DNA of 34,156 bases, from NCBI GenBank assembly GCA_045653805.1, contig JAZOMF010000021.1, positions 1 through 34,156 on the forward strand, read 5' to 3'. Below the pieces are notes generated by a model. It was not told the DNA's origin, did not search any database, and saw only the letters and a program-made list of their open reading frames with translations. The stretch comes from SVTX01 sp045653805. GTDB lineage: Bacteria; Bacillota; Clostridia; Oscillospirales; CAG-272. A program made the position numbers and the translations under genes. Each line of letters begins with the position of its first letter. Positions within the stretch are counted from its first letter, which is position 1. Below, one piece after another: positions 7,717 to 17,088 of the stretch.

Positions 7717-8538
7717 ATGATAAACGAAATTTTATCGCTTTTAAAAGAGCGCGGAATTATTCTTTCAGCACCTATATCACTGAAAGATTGTGAAATATTG
7801 AGAGCATATAAGCTTGAGCGCGCAGGCTTCAAGACAATAGGGGAGCTCACTGCTATTATGATAGCAATCCCCTATTTTACTGACGGGCACAAGAAAAATC
7901 TTTCGTCATATGCCGTCTGCCGGGACTATCACAGATATTTTGCAGAGCTTTTCTCTTCTATCATTCCTATATTGAAGGAGAATTATCCCAACAATAATTT
8001 TGCAGGCTTTGCAGACGATTCTCCCATCAACGAAAGAAATGCCGCCGCAATGGCGGGGCTTGGGGTCATCGGTGACAATGGTATGCTCATCACCGAAAAA
8101 TACTCTTCTTACGTTTTTTTAGGCGAGATAATAACCGATATTAAAGCTCATGTTGATCCCCAACCTATCAACCATTGCATCGGTTGTGGCGCATGCAAAA
8201 AAGCTTGTCCTATGGATAAAATAGGCGCTTGTCTTTCTGCACTGACCCAGAAAAAGGGTGCTCTTTCTCCCGCCGAGGAGCAAGCAATTTTGAAATACGG
8301 CTCGGCATGGGGATGCGATATATGCCAAGAGGTCTGCCCCTACACAAAAAATGCGATTGAGAGAGGAACGATATACACGGATATAGAATATTTCAAAAAA
8401 GACCTTATCCCCTATCTCTCACGCGAGGATATTGACAAAATGAGCGACGAAGAGTTCGCCAAAAGGGCATATTCATGGAGAGGACGAGCGGTCATTTTGC
8501 GAAATCTCGATCTTATGGAAAACTCCAAAAAATCTTAA
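7717..8538 (+). CDS. QueG-like epoxyqueuosine reductase / double 4Fe-4S protein
   Basis: 273 residues. The middle segment DDSPINERNAAAMAGLG matches the cobalamin-binding and catalytic region of QueG, including the conserved Asp. Two 4Fe-4S sites follow: CIGCGACKKAC (C154, C157, C160, C164) and WGCDICQEVCP (C200, C203, C207) with C172 between. QueG reduces epoxyqueuosine to queuosine in tRNA, the last step of the pathway. The protein is shorter than Proteobacterial QueG and lacks the C-terminal HEAT-like repeats; short forms are usual in Clostridia, and some annotations stop at 'DUF1730/4Fe-4S protein'. AAGGAT precedes the ATG. Fifteen bases separate it from addB, so it is probably cotranscribed. 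No other queuosine gene is in the window, so the substrate is inferred from family only. Confidence 0.75.
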   Translation: MINEILSLLKERGIILSAPISLKDCEILRAYKLERAGFKTIGELTAIMIAIPYFTDGHKKNLSSYAVCRDYHRYFAELFSSIIPILKENYPNNNFAGFADDSPINERNAAAMAGLGVIGDNGMLITEKYSSYVFLGEIITDIKAHVDPQPINHCIGCGACKKACPMDKIGACLSALTQKKGALSPAEEQAILKYGSAWGCDICQEVCPYTKNAIERGTIYTDIEYFKKDLIPYLSREDIDKMSDEEFAKRAYSWRGRAVILRNLDLMENSKKS

Positions 8539-8553
8539 AAACAAAGGATCCTT

Positions 8554-11500
8554 ATGATGAATTTTATTTTAGGACGGTCCGGTAGCGGTAAGACCGCCTA
8601 CATAATTGACGAAATACGGAAGGCAGTGGCATCGGGAAAACGATGCCTTTTGCTGGTTCCAGAGCAGCAGACATTCATAAGTGAATCTATGCTGGCTGAC
8701 CTGCCTCCATCCTCTGCGCTTTGCTTTGAGGTGGTCACCTTCTCACGCCTTTGCACCAAGATTTTTGCAGAATACGGAGGACTCATTGACTCCTCTGCCT
8801 CGGGAGGAGAGCGCGACCTTATTATGTGGCAAAGCATCCGTGAGATCTCATCCCAGCTTTTGGAATACGGCAAGGTAAAAACAGATATTGCATTCTGCTC
8901 AATGATGCTTTCAGCCATCGACGAGCTTCACGCAGGCGGGATTACTCCTGAGGAATGTGAAAGAGCAGCAGAGGAATGCGATGACCCCGAGCTTGCAAAA
9001 AAGCTTTTTGACGTTGCCCTAATATACGCAAACTTTAACCGTGTGCTTTCAACTCGCATAGGCGAGGGCGCGGCGGCGGCTGAAAACAAGCTTTCAAGGC
9101 TTTGCACTTTGCTACGCGAACACGACTTTTTTGAGGGTTGCCACATTTTCGTAGACTCCTTTACCAGCTTTACAGGCGAGGAGCACGCTATCCTTTATGA
9201 GATAGCCTCTCAAGCAGACAGCTTTTCCATTACCTTTTGCCGAGACGGAGAAAGCAGAAATATGCCTCATACTGTAGGAGTTGACGATACCTTCCGTAGA
9301 TTCAGAAAATTCGCCAACGAAAAGGGACTCAATACCCAAAACATCACACTTTCGGGCGAGAACAAAAAGGATGAGGCTCTCATAGCTCTCGAGCGCGGTC
9401 TTTGGGACTTTTCTTTGACAAAAGATTCAGTAAGACACTTTGAAGATCATGAGCTTTCCCCTATTGAGGCGTACGTTTGCAAAAATGAGTATGACGAAAT
9501 AAATCTTGCCGCTATTAAAATTCTTCAAGCGGTGAAAGAGGGGACAAAATTCTCGGAAATAGCCGTTATTTTGCGCGATGCTGAAAGCAGAAAGGGATTT
9601 ATCGATGCCGTTTTCTCGCGCCTTGGTATCCCCTACTTTATCTCCGAAAAAACCGATCTTTCGGCAACTGCCGCCGCAAGGCTCGTATTCTCCGCTCTCC
9701 ATTGTGTAGTATACAGATTCCGCTCGTCCGACGTTATGACCCTACTGAAAACCGGACTTTGCGGAGTCAGCGAGGACGATGCCGACCTATTTGAAGATTA
9801 TTGCTACACCTGGAATATCTCCGGCGCAAAGTTTTTGGACGACGTATGGAGCATGAATCCCGACGGATACACCGCAGACAAGCCCCATGGACGCTCACTT
9901 GAAATTCTGCAAGCCGCCAATCGCGTGCGCGCTGCCATAATCCCTCCCCTTGTTCGTTTGAGAGATAAATTCTCGGCGGCAAAGGGAGATACTACGGCAA
10001 ATTGCCGCGCCCTATATGAATATCTTGCCGAGATCGGTCTTTCCGAGTCTCTCTGCACTCTTGCAGAGCTTGACGTTGCCGCAGGAGACCTTCGCTCCGC
10101 AGGTGAAAGTCTGCGCGTATATGACAGCATCATCACCGCTATAAGTCGCGTTTGCACTATACTTTCGGGCACTCCCACCACTCCCGAGGAGCTTTCTCAC
10201 GCTATCGAGATCATGCTCCGCGGCAGTAGTATGGGCTCGGTTCCCTCTGTTGGTGAATACGTTACCGTAGGCTCTGCCCCCACTCTCCGCGTTGAAAACG
10301 TTAAGGTTGCCATTGTACTGGGACTTTGTGAGGGCGAATTCCCCAGATGCTACTCCGACTCGGGAATATTCACCGAGTGCGATAAGGAAAACATGGAAAA
10401 GCTCTCTCTTCCCTTGGTTTCAAGAGAGACACGAGTTACCTCAGACGAGCTTTTCTACGTCTATCGCGCCATGACAAAGTCTCGAAAAAAGCTTATAATC
10501 TCTACTTGCACCTCAAAGGTGGGCGGCGGATCGGCTACCCCCTCCACTGCTTGGAACCGAGTATTCTTCCTCTTCCCAAATCTTAAAAAATATCTATTTG
10601 ATCTGGACCTTGTCAAAAAAATAGCCGAGGCAACAGGAGGAGACGTGGAGTCCGTTTCCGAGGAAGAGCTTCAAAAAATTGCCGCTGAAGAATCGGACAG
10701 TGAACCCGAGACTCCCGAGGTCACGATCTCTCCCCTGCAGATCAAGGCACTTTTCGGTGACAAAATATACCTCTCACAGACGAAAATTTCCACATTTGCA
10801 GGCTGCCCCTACCAATATTGGTGCAAATACGTGCTCGCCCTACGCGAGCGCAAGACAAGTGCCATTAGCTATGACAGCTCGGGTACTATCGTTCACTACG
10901 TTATGGAAAAGCTTATCGGCGACCTCAAGCAAAAGGACGGCTCGCTATCCTGCCCCGATGATGAAACTCTCGTAAAGCTTGTCAACGGATACGTTGAGCA
11001 ATATATCGGCTCTATCGGTTGTGAGCTTCCCTCTTCAATGATGTACACCTTCTCTCGTCTTCGCGATCTTGCCCTTATTATGGCAAAAAGCGTTATCGAT
11101 GAGTTTGCAGACTCCTCATTCAAGATATTGGCACAGGAGCTTCGCATATCCGAAGAGCGCGAGGGGGCGCTCAAGCCTCTTGAGATCAATATTCACGAAA
11201 GCCCCGACTCCCCCAAAATCATTCTCGGCGGAATCATCGACCGAGTTGACTTCTTCGACGGTGAGGACAAGCGATATATAAGAATAGTCGATTACAAAAC
11301 CGGTAGCCATCCCTTTGATATAGCGGCACTGGATGACGGAACCGACGTTCAGCTCCCTGCATATCTCTTTACCGCCGCACTTGATAAAAACAAAGAAATT
11401 ATCGGCGGAGAAAAGGAGATATTCCCTGCCTCCGCGCTCTTCCTCTCTGCAAACGAATCAGCGGGAAAGGTAACTCCCGAGCGTAGCGGATTTATGCTTG

Positions 11501-11775
11501 ACGATATCGAGCTTCTGCGTGCCGCAAGCGGAGAGCTGGACAAAAAGATACTTGCCGGCATAGATGTTGACAAGAGCACCGGTACGATCAAAAAGGGCAA
11601 CGCCGTAAGCGAAGAGGGTATATACGAGATAGACCGCTCGCTCCGCGAGTCGATAGCCTGCACAGGTAGAAGTATTTTTGAAGGCAAAGCTCCTCGCACA
11701 CCTTCGCCCGATGCCTGCAAATACTGCTTCCTCCGCTCGGGATGTCCCGTTGCGGCAAAGAGCACAACCTACTAA
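8554..11775 (+). CDS. addB: ATP-dependent helicase/nuclease subunit B (AddB)
   Basis: 1073 residues. N-terminal Walker A GRSGSGKT (7-14), followed by the LLLVPEQQTF motif typical of AddB. The C-terminal RecB-family nuclease has VDYKTG (D913, K915) and the four Cys of the AddB iron-sulphur cluster: C751 in GCPYQYW, then C1055, C1058 and C1064 in CKYCFLRSGC. Together with AddA it forms the end-resecting helicase-nuclease that processes double-strand breaks up to a Chi-like site for RecA loading; AddB supplies Chi recognition and cuts one strand. All key residues are present and the length is slightly below the usual 1150. AAAGGA precedes two ATG codons, 8554 and 8557; either may be used. It sits between queG and addA in one operon. 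Confidence 0.95.
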   Translation: MMNFILGRSGSGKTAYIIDEIRKAVASGKRCLLLVPEQQTFISESMLADLPPSSALCFEVVTFSRLCTKIFAEYGGLIDSSASGGERDLIMWQSIREISSQLLEYGKVKTDIAFCSMMLSAIDELHAGGITPEECERAAEECDDPELAKKLFDVALIYANFNRVLSTRIGEGAAAAENKLSRLCTLLREHDFFEGCHIFVDSFTSFTGEEHAILYEIASQADSFSITFCRDGESRNMPHTVGVDDTFRRFRKFANEKGLNTQNITLSGENKKDEALIALERGLWDFSLTKDSVRHFEDHELSPIEAYVCKNEYDEINLAAIKILQAVKEGTKFSEIAVILRDAESRKGFIDAVFSRLGIPYFISEKTDLSATAAARLVFSALHCVVYRFRSSDVMTLLKTGLCGVSEDDADLFEDYCYTWNISGAKFLDDVWSMNPDGYTADKPHGRSLEILQAANRVRAAIIPPLVRLRDKFSAAKGDTTANCRALYEYLAEIGLSESLCTLAELDVAAGDLRSAGESLRVYDSIITAISRVCTILSGTPTTPEELSHAIEIMLRGSSMGSVPSVGEYVTVGSAPTLRVENVKVAIVLGLCEGEFPRCYSDSGIFTECDKENMEKLSLPLVSRETRVTSDELFYVYRAMTKSRKKLIISTCTSKVGGGSATPSTAWNRVFFLFPNLKKYLFDLDLVKKIAEATGGDVESVSEEELQKIAAEESDSEPETPEVTISPLQIKALFGDKIYLSQTKISTFAGCPYQYWCKYVLALRERKTSAISYDSSGTIVHYVMEKLIGDLKQKDGSLSCPDDETLVKLVNGYVEQYIGSIGCELPSSMMYTFSRLRDLALIMAKSVIDEFADSSFKILAQELRISEEREGALKPLEINIHESPDSPKIILGGIIDRVDFFDGEDKRYIRIVDYKTGSHPFDIAALDDGTDVQLPAYLFTAALDKNKEIIGGEKEIFPASALFLSANESAGKVTPERSGFMLDDIELLRAASGELDKKILAGIDVDKSTGTIKKGNAVSEEGIYEIDRSLRESIACTGRSIFEGKAPRTPSPDACKYCFLRSGCPVAAKSTTY

Positions 11776-11800
11776 TTAAGACAGAAAGGAAAGGACAAAT

Positions 11801-14800
11801 ATGGGATTTACAAAAGCACAAACCGATGCCATGACCGCGCGCGGCAGATCTCTGCTTGTAAGTGCGGCGGCAGGCTCGGGTAAGACCTTCACGCTGACGC
11901 GAAGGATCATTGATTCAATAATTGCAGACGAAAACAAAACCATTAGTAGAATGCTCATCGTAACCTTTACGAGAAGCGCGGCGGCAGAGCTTAAAAAGAA
12001 GATCTCCGACGCACTCTCCGACGCCATCGCCGAGCATCCCGACAACAAGCACCTCCAAGAGGAGCTTCTCAAGCTTGGCAGTGCACACATCAGCACCATA
12101 GACTCCTTCTTCTCTGCTCCCGTTAAGGCAAACTTTGAAAAGCTGGGGCTCCCCGCCTCTATGCGACTTGCAGACGAGGCAGAGCTTATCCCCCTGCGCG
12201 AATCCATATTTAAGGAAACTCTGGAGCTCTTCTTCAAGGAGCGCTCGGGCATATCCGCCGGTGAGATGGCAGGCGTGGGACACAGATCGGTCTACACCGA
12301 TTTTCTCAGCCTTATCACGGGTATTCGTGACAGCTCCGGTATCGTTCCCACACTGTTGGGATTTTACAATAAAACTCTCTCTGTTCCCGGTGGCGTTGAA
12401 ACCCTGAAATCAAGTGCCGCTCGCATGAGAGATTCTGCCAATATCGACTTTTTCGATACGGTCGAAGGCGTCATAATACACAAAGACACAAAAGATCTGC
12501 TGAAAAGCGCAATCTCCAAACTGGAGCAGCTGTGTAAGCAGGTTATGAACGCGGCAAATTCGGCTTTGGCAGAAGCCCCCCAATCGCCATCCGCATTAGC
12601 ACTCACGGAAAAGATAATCCCTGCGCTCTCCTACGATATTGAACAGTGTGAGCACCTTTACAACAACCTCTCCGAGGGCTATGCTCACTTCCACACTGTT
12701 ATGCAGGAGCATAAATTCAAGAGCTATCCCGGACTCAAGGGCGAAAAAATCAGCAGTTGCTCCGAGGAGACTAAAAATGTGCGTGCAAAGATACTTGATC
12801 CTGTGAAAAAGCTGAAAAACGGTAACTTCAGCTATACACCTTCTCAAATATCAACACACTTTAGTTCCTCTGCCGAGGTCTGTGACCTGCTTTACGAGCT
12901 TTTAAGCCAGTTTGATAAGGAATACTCCAACGAAAAGCTCTCTCGCGGCATTTGTGAGTTTTCCGATATGCCCAAATTCGTTTTAAAGCTGCTCCAGAAT
13001 CCCGATGGCTCTCCCACCGAGCTTGCAAATTCTATCTCCAAGCAATACGATGAGGTGTATATCGACGAATATCAGGACGTTAACGCCATACAGGATAGAA
13101 TTTTCGAGCTTATCGGCGGTGACCGCAGATTTATGGTTGGCGACATCAAGCAGAGCATCTATTGCTTCCGCGATGCAGAGCCCTCAATATTCGCCTCATA
13201 CCGCGAGAAATTCACAAAATATGACAGTGAAAATCCCGAAAACATTCCCGAGAGCGGCGGAAATTCCATATTTATGTCCGAAAACTTTCGTTGCGATGAG
13301 GGTATTGTAAATTTTGTAAACCTTGTTTGTGATAAGATATTCTCTGCCTTTGCCGAGAGCATCGGATATGACAAGGAAAACGATAATTTGAAATTTGGAA
13401 AGATCGGCCCCACCTTCCAGCCTCCTAAAAAGGTGCAGGTCAATATTATTGAGCCTGCCGAGGAGATCACAGACGAAAATGGGGAGATCGAGGAGTCATT
13501 TGAGCTTGACGAAAACGTTGACAAACTTTATGACGAGGCGGTTATTTGCGCCAACGAGATCGCAAGACTTATCCGAGACAAAAATGAGCTTAATGCGGAT
13601 GGAAGCAAGATCCGCGCAGGAGACATCGCCATACTTGTGCGAGGTCACAAGCAGATAGACCCTCTTGCCGAGGCACTCTCAAAAATCGGCATCAAGTACG
13701 TTACCAACGCAAAAAACGCCATGCTTCAAGGCGATGAGATGAAGCTACTGGTAGATATATTGACGGTTATCGACAATCCCCGCGAGGATATACCTCTTTG
13801 CAGGGTGCTTACCACAAGTCTCCCCACATATGTGTCTATCCTGTCTCTTGACGACGTATTGTCGGTTAAAAACAGCGGTGGAGAAAATCATTCTCTCTAC
13901 GATGCCGTTGTATCCTATGCTAAAAACGGCGAAAATGAGGAAATTGCAAAAAAATGCGCAAATTTCGTATCTACCGTCGATAAATTCAGAAAACTCTCCA
14001 CCAAAGTGTCGGCAGATAAGCTACTCCGCGCACTCTCATCAAGCGAGCTATTCTCTGCTCTTTGCGAGACCGATTGCTTCACATATCTTTACAGCACCGC
14101 CTGCAAATACACGAGAAATGCTTGGAACGGTCTTTACGCCTTCGTCTCTTATTTCAAGAGTATTATGGAAAAGGGCGACTCCAACTCCGACCCCATCAAG
14201 GCGCAAGCCGACGAGGTCACCATTATCACAATGCACCAATCCAAGGGTCTTGAATACAAGGTCTGCTTCCTCTTCGGACTTGGCAAGCAGATGAACTTCA
14301 AGTCACTTTCAAGTCCTCTTATTTTCAATCGCGAGCTTGGAATATCCCTAAAGCTTCCCGCTCCCGAAAACGACAATGATGACGTTTTCGCGAAAACACA
14401 GATCAAGCGCGAGGAAAATCTGCTTTGGAGATCTGCCTACGTCCTCTCCAAAAACAAAATGATGGAGGAGGAGGCTCGAATCCTTTACGTGGCAATGACT
14501 CGCGCCAAGGAAAGGCTCTATCTCAGCGCTACCGTATCCAAGAGCTTTGCCGAGATCAAAAGTACCATCGAGCAGGGCGGCCACGACTACATCAATCAAA
14601 TAAAGACGAGCAAGAGCTATATAGAGTGGGCTCTGATCGCCCTTGTTCTCTTCGGTGGAGACGACGAGCTTTTCGACATGACCACATACAAAAGAGACTC
14701 CATTCCTCCCCTTGCAAACAGAATAACCAAGGAGGACATTGATTCCGCCGCATACGGAATAACCGAGGATGACAAGGATTTTGCAAAACTTATCTCTTCT

Positions 14801-15598
14801 CCTCACGGCGAAAGTGAGGAAGAAAAGCTTCTCTCCATGATACCTGCAAAGGTTGCTGCGTCAAAGGTGTCGAGCAAAATGCTTGACGAAAGCATATTTA
14901 TTCCTATCGCTACAGGAGACCTGTTCCGCGTAAACGAGGAGGATGCCGATTCTCACTCAACCGAGGCGGCTCAAAGCATAAAGAACAGAATCATGCTTAT
15001 GCGATCTCGCGAAAATGAGTTTGACGAGCTTCTTGAAATCAACAAAAAACCCACCGCCGCTGAAAAAGGAAGTGCCGCACACCAGATACTTCAATTCTGC
15101 GATTACGAAAAGGTGCTTGCCGACGGGCTGGATAATGAGATTAAGCGACTTTGCGACGATAGATTCATCACCAAGAGAAGTTCTGAGATCGTTGACATAA
15201 ATCAACTTAAAGGCTTCTTTGAAAGCGAGCTTTTCAACACGGTGAAAGATGCCAAGAGTGTCAGACGAGAGTTCAACTTCGGGCTTTTCCGTCCCGCATC
15301 GGACTTCACCGAGCGTGAAGAACTCAAACTGGCGGTAGCTGACAAAAAGATATTCGTTCAGGGATCTATCGACCTGCTAATTGAGGACAAAAATGGAGAT
15401 ATTATCCTTTGCGACTACAAGACCGACCGTATAACAGTCGAGGAGAAGGCTGACAGATCGCTTCTTGTGGCAAATATGAAAGAAAAGCACTATTCCCAGC
15501 TTGAGGAATACCGCTTTGCCGTAAAAGAGATCTTCGGCAAGCTCCCCGCAAAAACCTTTATTTATTCTATCCCCCTCGGTGAGACGATAGAAATCTAA
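11801..15598 (+). CDS. addA: ATP-dependent helicase/nuclease subunit A (AddA)
   Basis: 1265 residues, superfamily 1A helicase fused to a RecB-type nuclease. Walker A AAAGSGKT (22-29), Walker B DEYQD (422-426), later helicase motifs including ITMHQSKGLEYKVCFL and the VAMTRAKERLYL segment, and the nuclease motif CDYKTDR (D1205, K1207) near the C-terminus. It is the motor subunit of AddAB for recombinational repair of double-strand breaks. AAAGGA is well placed before ATG 11801, 25 bases after the addB stop. It is the last gene of the queG-addB-addA operon and ends at a long terminator hairpin shared with the convergent enolase gene. Nothing unusual seen. Confidence 0.95.
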   Translation: MGFTKAQTDAMTARGRSLLVSAAAGSGKTFTLTRRIIDSIIADENKTISRMLIVTFTRSAAAELKKKISDALSDAIAEHPDNKHLQEELLKLGSAHISTIDSFFSAPVKANFEKLGLPASMRLADEAELIPLRESIFKETLELFFKERSGISAGEMAGVGHRSVYTDFLSLITGIRDSSGIVPTLLGFYNKTLSVPGGVETLKSSAARMRDSANIDFFDTVEGVIIHKDTKDLLKSAISKLEQLCKQVMNAANSALAEAPQSPSALALTEKIIPALSYDIEQCEHLYNNLSEGYAHFHTVMQEHKFKSYPGLKGEKISSCSEETKNVRAKILDPVKKLKNGNFSYTPSQISTHFSSSAEVCDLLYELLSQFDKEYSNEKLSRGICEFSDMPKFVLKLLQNPDGSPTELANSISKQYDEVYIDEYQDVNAIQDRIFELIGGDRRFMVGDIKQSIYCFRDAEPSIFASYREKFTKYDSENPENIPESGGNSIFMSENFRCDEGIVNFVNLVCDKIFSAFAESIGYDKENDNLKFGKIGPTFQPPKKVQVNIIEPAEEITDENGEIEESFELDENVDKLYDEAVICANEIARLIRDKNELNADGSKIRAGDIAILVRGHKQIDPLAEALSKIGIKYVTNAKNAMLQGDEMKLLVDILTVIDNPREDIPLCRVLTTSLPTYVSILSLDDVLSVKNSGGENHSLYDAVVSYAKNGENEEIAKKCANFVSTVDKFRKLSTKVSADKLLRALSSSELFSALCETDCFTYLYSTACKYTRNAWNGLYAFVSYFKSIMEKGDSNSDPIKAQADEVTIITMHQSKGLEYKVCFLFGLGKQMNFKSLSSPLIFNRELGISLKLPAPENDNDDVFAKTQIKREENLLWRSAYVLSKNKMMEEEARILYVAMTRAKERLYLSATVSKSFAEIKSTIEQGGHDYINQIKTSKSYIEWALIALVLFGGDDELFDMTTYKRDSIPPLANRITKEDIDSAAYGITEDDKDFAKLISSPHGESEEEKLLSMIPAKVAASKVSSKMLDESIFIPIATGDLFRVNEEDADSHSTEAAQSIKNRIMLMRSRENEFDELLEINKKPTAAEKGSAAHQILQFCDYEKVLADGLDNEIKRLCDDRFITKRSSEIVDINQLKGFFESELFNTVKDAKSVRREFNFGLFRPASDFTEREELKLAVADKKIFVQGSIDLLIEDKNGDIILCDYKTDRITVEEKADRSLLVANMKEKHYSQLEEYRFAVKEIFGKLPAKTFIYSIPLGETIEI

Positions 15599-15602
15599 AA
15601 AT

Positions 15603-15645
15603 CAAAACGAAAAGGCTACTTAAAGTAGCCTTTTCGTTTTGTTAA
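15603..15645. terminator. Bidirectional terminator between addA and eno
   Basis: A near-continuous 18-19-bp palindrome: CAAAACGAAAAGGCTACT at 15603-15620 pairs with AGTAGCCTTTTCGTTTTG at 15624-15641. T-rich ends on both strands (TTTTCGTTTTGTT on +, TTTTCGTTTTGAT on -) suit the two convergent genes, whose stops are at 15598 (+) and 15648 (-). Confidence 0.9.
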
Positions 15646-15647
15646 AA

Positions 15648-16967
15648 TCAGCACTGCTCGCCGCAAGCGGTTATCACCGTAGGCTTTACGCTCTTTTGCT
15701 CAATGCCATAGGTGGCAGAATTTCCAAGCGACGCCTCGATGCGGAGTAATCTATTATACTTCGCAACTCTGTCACTTCGACAGGGCGCTCCCGACTTGAT
15801 AAACGCCGCACCAAGACCAACTGCCAAGTCGGCAATAGTGGTATCCTCGGTCTCGCCCGAGCGGTGAGACATAATATAAGAATATCCCGCCGACGCGGCG
15901 ATATTCGTTACCTCAATAACCTCCGAAAGCGTTCCGATCTGGTTGGGCTTTACCAATATTGCATTAGCCGCACCCATATCTATTCCCTTTTTAAGCCGTA
16001 CAGGATTAGTAACAAAAAAGTCATCGCCAACAAGCATTACACTCTCACCAAGAGTGTCGGTTATCATTCTCCAGCCCTCAAAATCTCGCTGGTCGAGAGG
16101 GTCTTCTATAGAAATGATGGGATACTCTCGCACAATAGACGTATAATACCCTATGAGCTCGGCTCTGGTCATCTCTTTTCTTCTCTTTGGGAGCTTATAG
16201 CTCTCGCTCTTCTCGTCATACCACTCGGAGGATGCCACGTCAAGTGCTATCTTCACCGTTTCTGTGTCATATCCAGCCGCCTTGATTGCCGAAATTATTA
16301 GCTCAATCGCCTTTTCGTCCGATTCGAGATCGGGGGCAAATCCGCCCTCATCGCCTACCGCGGTTGAAAGTCGCTTTTCCTTCAAAATCTTGCCAAGTGT
16401 GTGATATATCTCGCTTCCCATTCGGAGCGCATCGGCAAATGATGGCGCACCCACGGGAACGATCATAAATTCCTGAATTTCAACGTTATTGGAGGCGTGA
16501 GCGCCACCGTTGAGAATATTCATCATAGGAACAGGCAATCTCACGGCTCTTGAGCCGCCTATCCAACGGTAAAGCGGGATTCCGTAGGCATTTGCGCAAG
16601 CGCGAGCATTGGCCAAAGACACCGCGAGAATTGCATTGGCACCAAGCTTTGATTTATTATCGGTGCCGTCAAGCTTTATCATCAAACGGTCAATAACAGA
16701 CTGGTCACAGGAATAGCACCCCACAAGCTCGGGGGAGATGGAACGGCAGATATTATTCACTGCCTCAAGCACTCCCTTGCCACCATATCGGCGACTGTCT
16801 CCGTCTCTTTTTTCGTTTGCCTCGTATATTCCGGTAGATGCTCCCGAGGGCACAGACGCTACACCGATGGTGCCATCCGACAAAACTACGGTTGCCTCCA
16901 CCGTGGGGTTTCCTCTCGAATCAAGTATCTCTCTGCCGTTACATTTGACTATCTGCGGTTTTATCAT
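15648..16967 (-). CDS. eno: Enolase (phosphopyruvate hydratase)
   Basis: 439 residues covering the whole family length. It converts 2-phosphoglycerate to phosphoenolpyruvate in glycolysis, in the cytoplasm. Visible signatures: ILDSRGNPTVE, PSGASTG, the GDEGGFAP loop with the acid catalyst Glu, and metal ligands in ALDVASSE, SIEDPLDQ and VGDDFFVTNP. The base Lys is in ILVKPNQIGTLSE, and the family motif SHRSGETED is followed by the IKSGAP Lys. All catalytic residues are present. The loop after PSGASTG reads EANEKRDGD where EAVELRDGD is usual, a mild divergence. GGAAGG lies upstream of ATG 16967. It stands alone between the end of the glycogen operon (terminator 17048-17084) and addA; I could not find a convincing promoter. 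Confidence 0.95.
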   Translation of the reverse strand: MIKPQIVKCNGREILDSRGNPTVEATVVLSDGTIGVASVPSGASTGIYEANEKRDGDSRRYGGKGVLEAVNNICRSISPELVGCYSCDQSVIDRLMIKLDGTDNKSKLGANAILAVSLANARACANAYGIPLYRWIGGSRAVRLPVPMMNILNGGAHASNNVEIQEFMIVPVGAPSFADALRMGSEIYHTLGKILKEKRLSTAVGDEGGFAPDLESDEKAIELIISAIKAAGYDTETVKIALDVASSEWYDEKSESYKLPKRRKEMTRAELIGYYTSIVREYPIISIEDPLDQRDFEGWRMITDTLGESVMLVGDDFFVTNPVRLKKGIDMGAANAILVKPNQIGTLSEVIEVTNIAASAGYSYIMSHRSGETEDTTIADLAVGLGAAFIKSGAPCRSDRVAKYNRLLRIEASLGNSATYGIEQKSVKPTVITACGEQC

Positions 16968-17047
16968 AGATATATTTCCTTCCTTTATAAATCAGTAAAT
17001 GCGGTAAGGTTATTATTCGTCGATTTCGCGCTGTGTATGCGCAAAAC

Positions 17048-17084
17048 TCAAAAAATGCTTGCCTCCAAAAGCGAGGCAAGCATT
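17048..17084 (-). terminator. Intrinsic terminator of the glycogen operon
   Basis: On the - strand, a perfect 12-bp stem AATGCTTGCCTC/GAGGCAAGCATT (17073-17084 with 17054-17065), 7-base loop, followed directly by TTTTTGAG. It begins 4 bases after the stop of the FolC-like gene (17089), so that gene is the last member of the glycogen transcript. Confidence 0.85.
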
Positions 17085-17088
17085 AAAA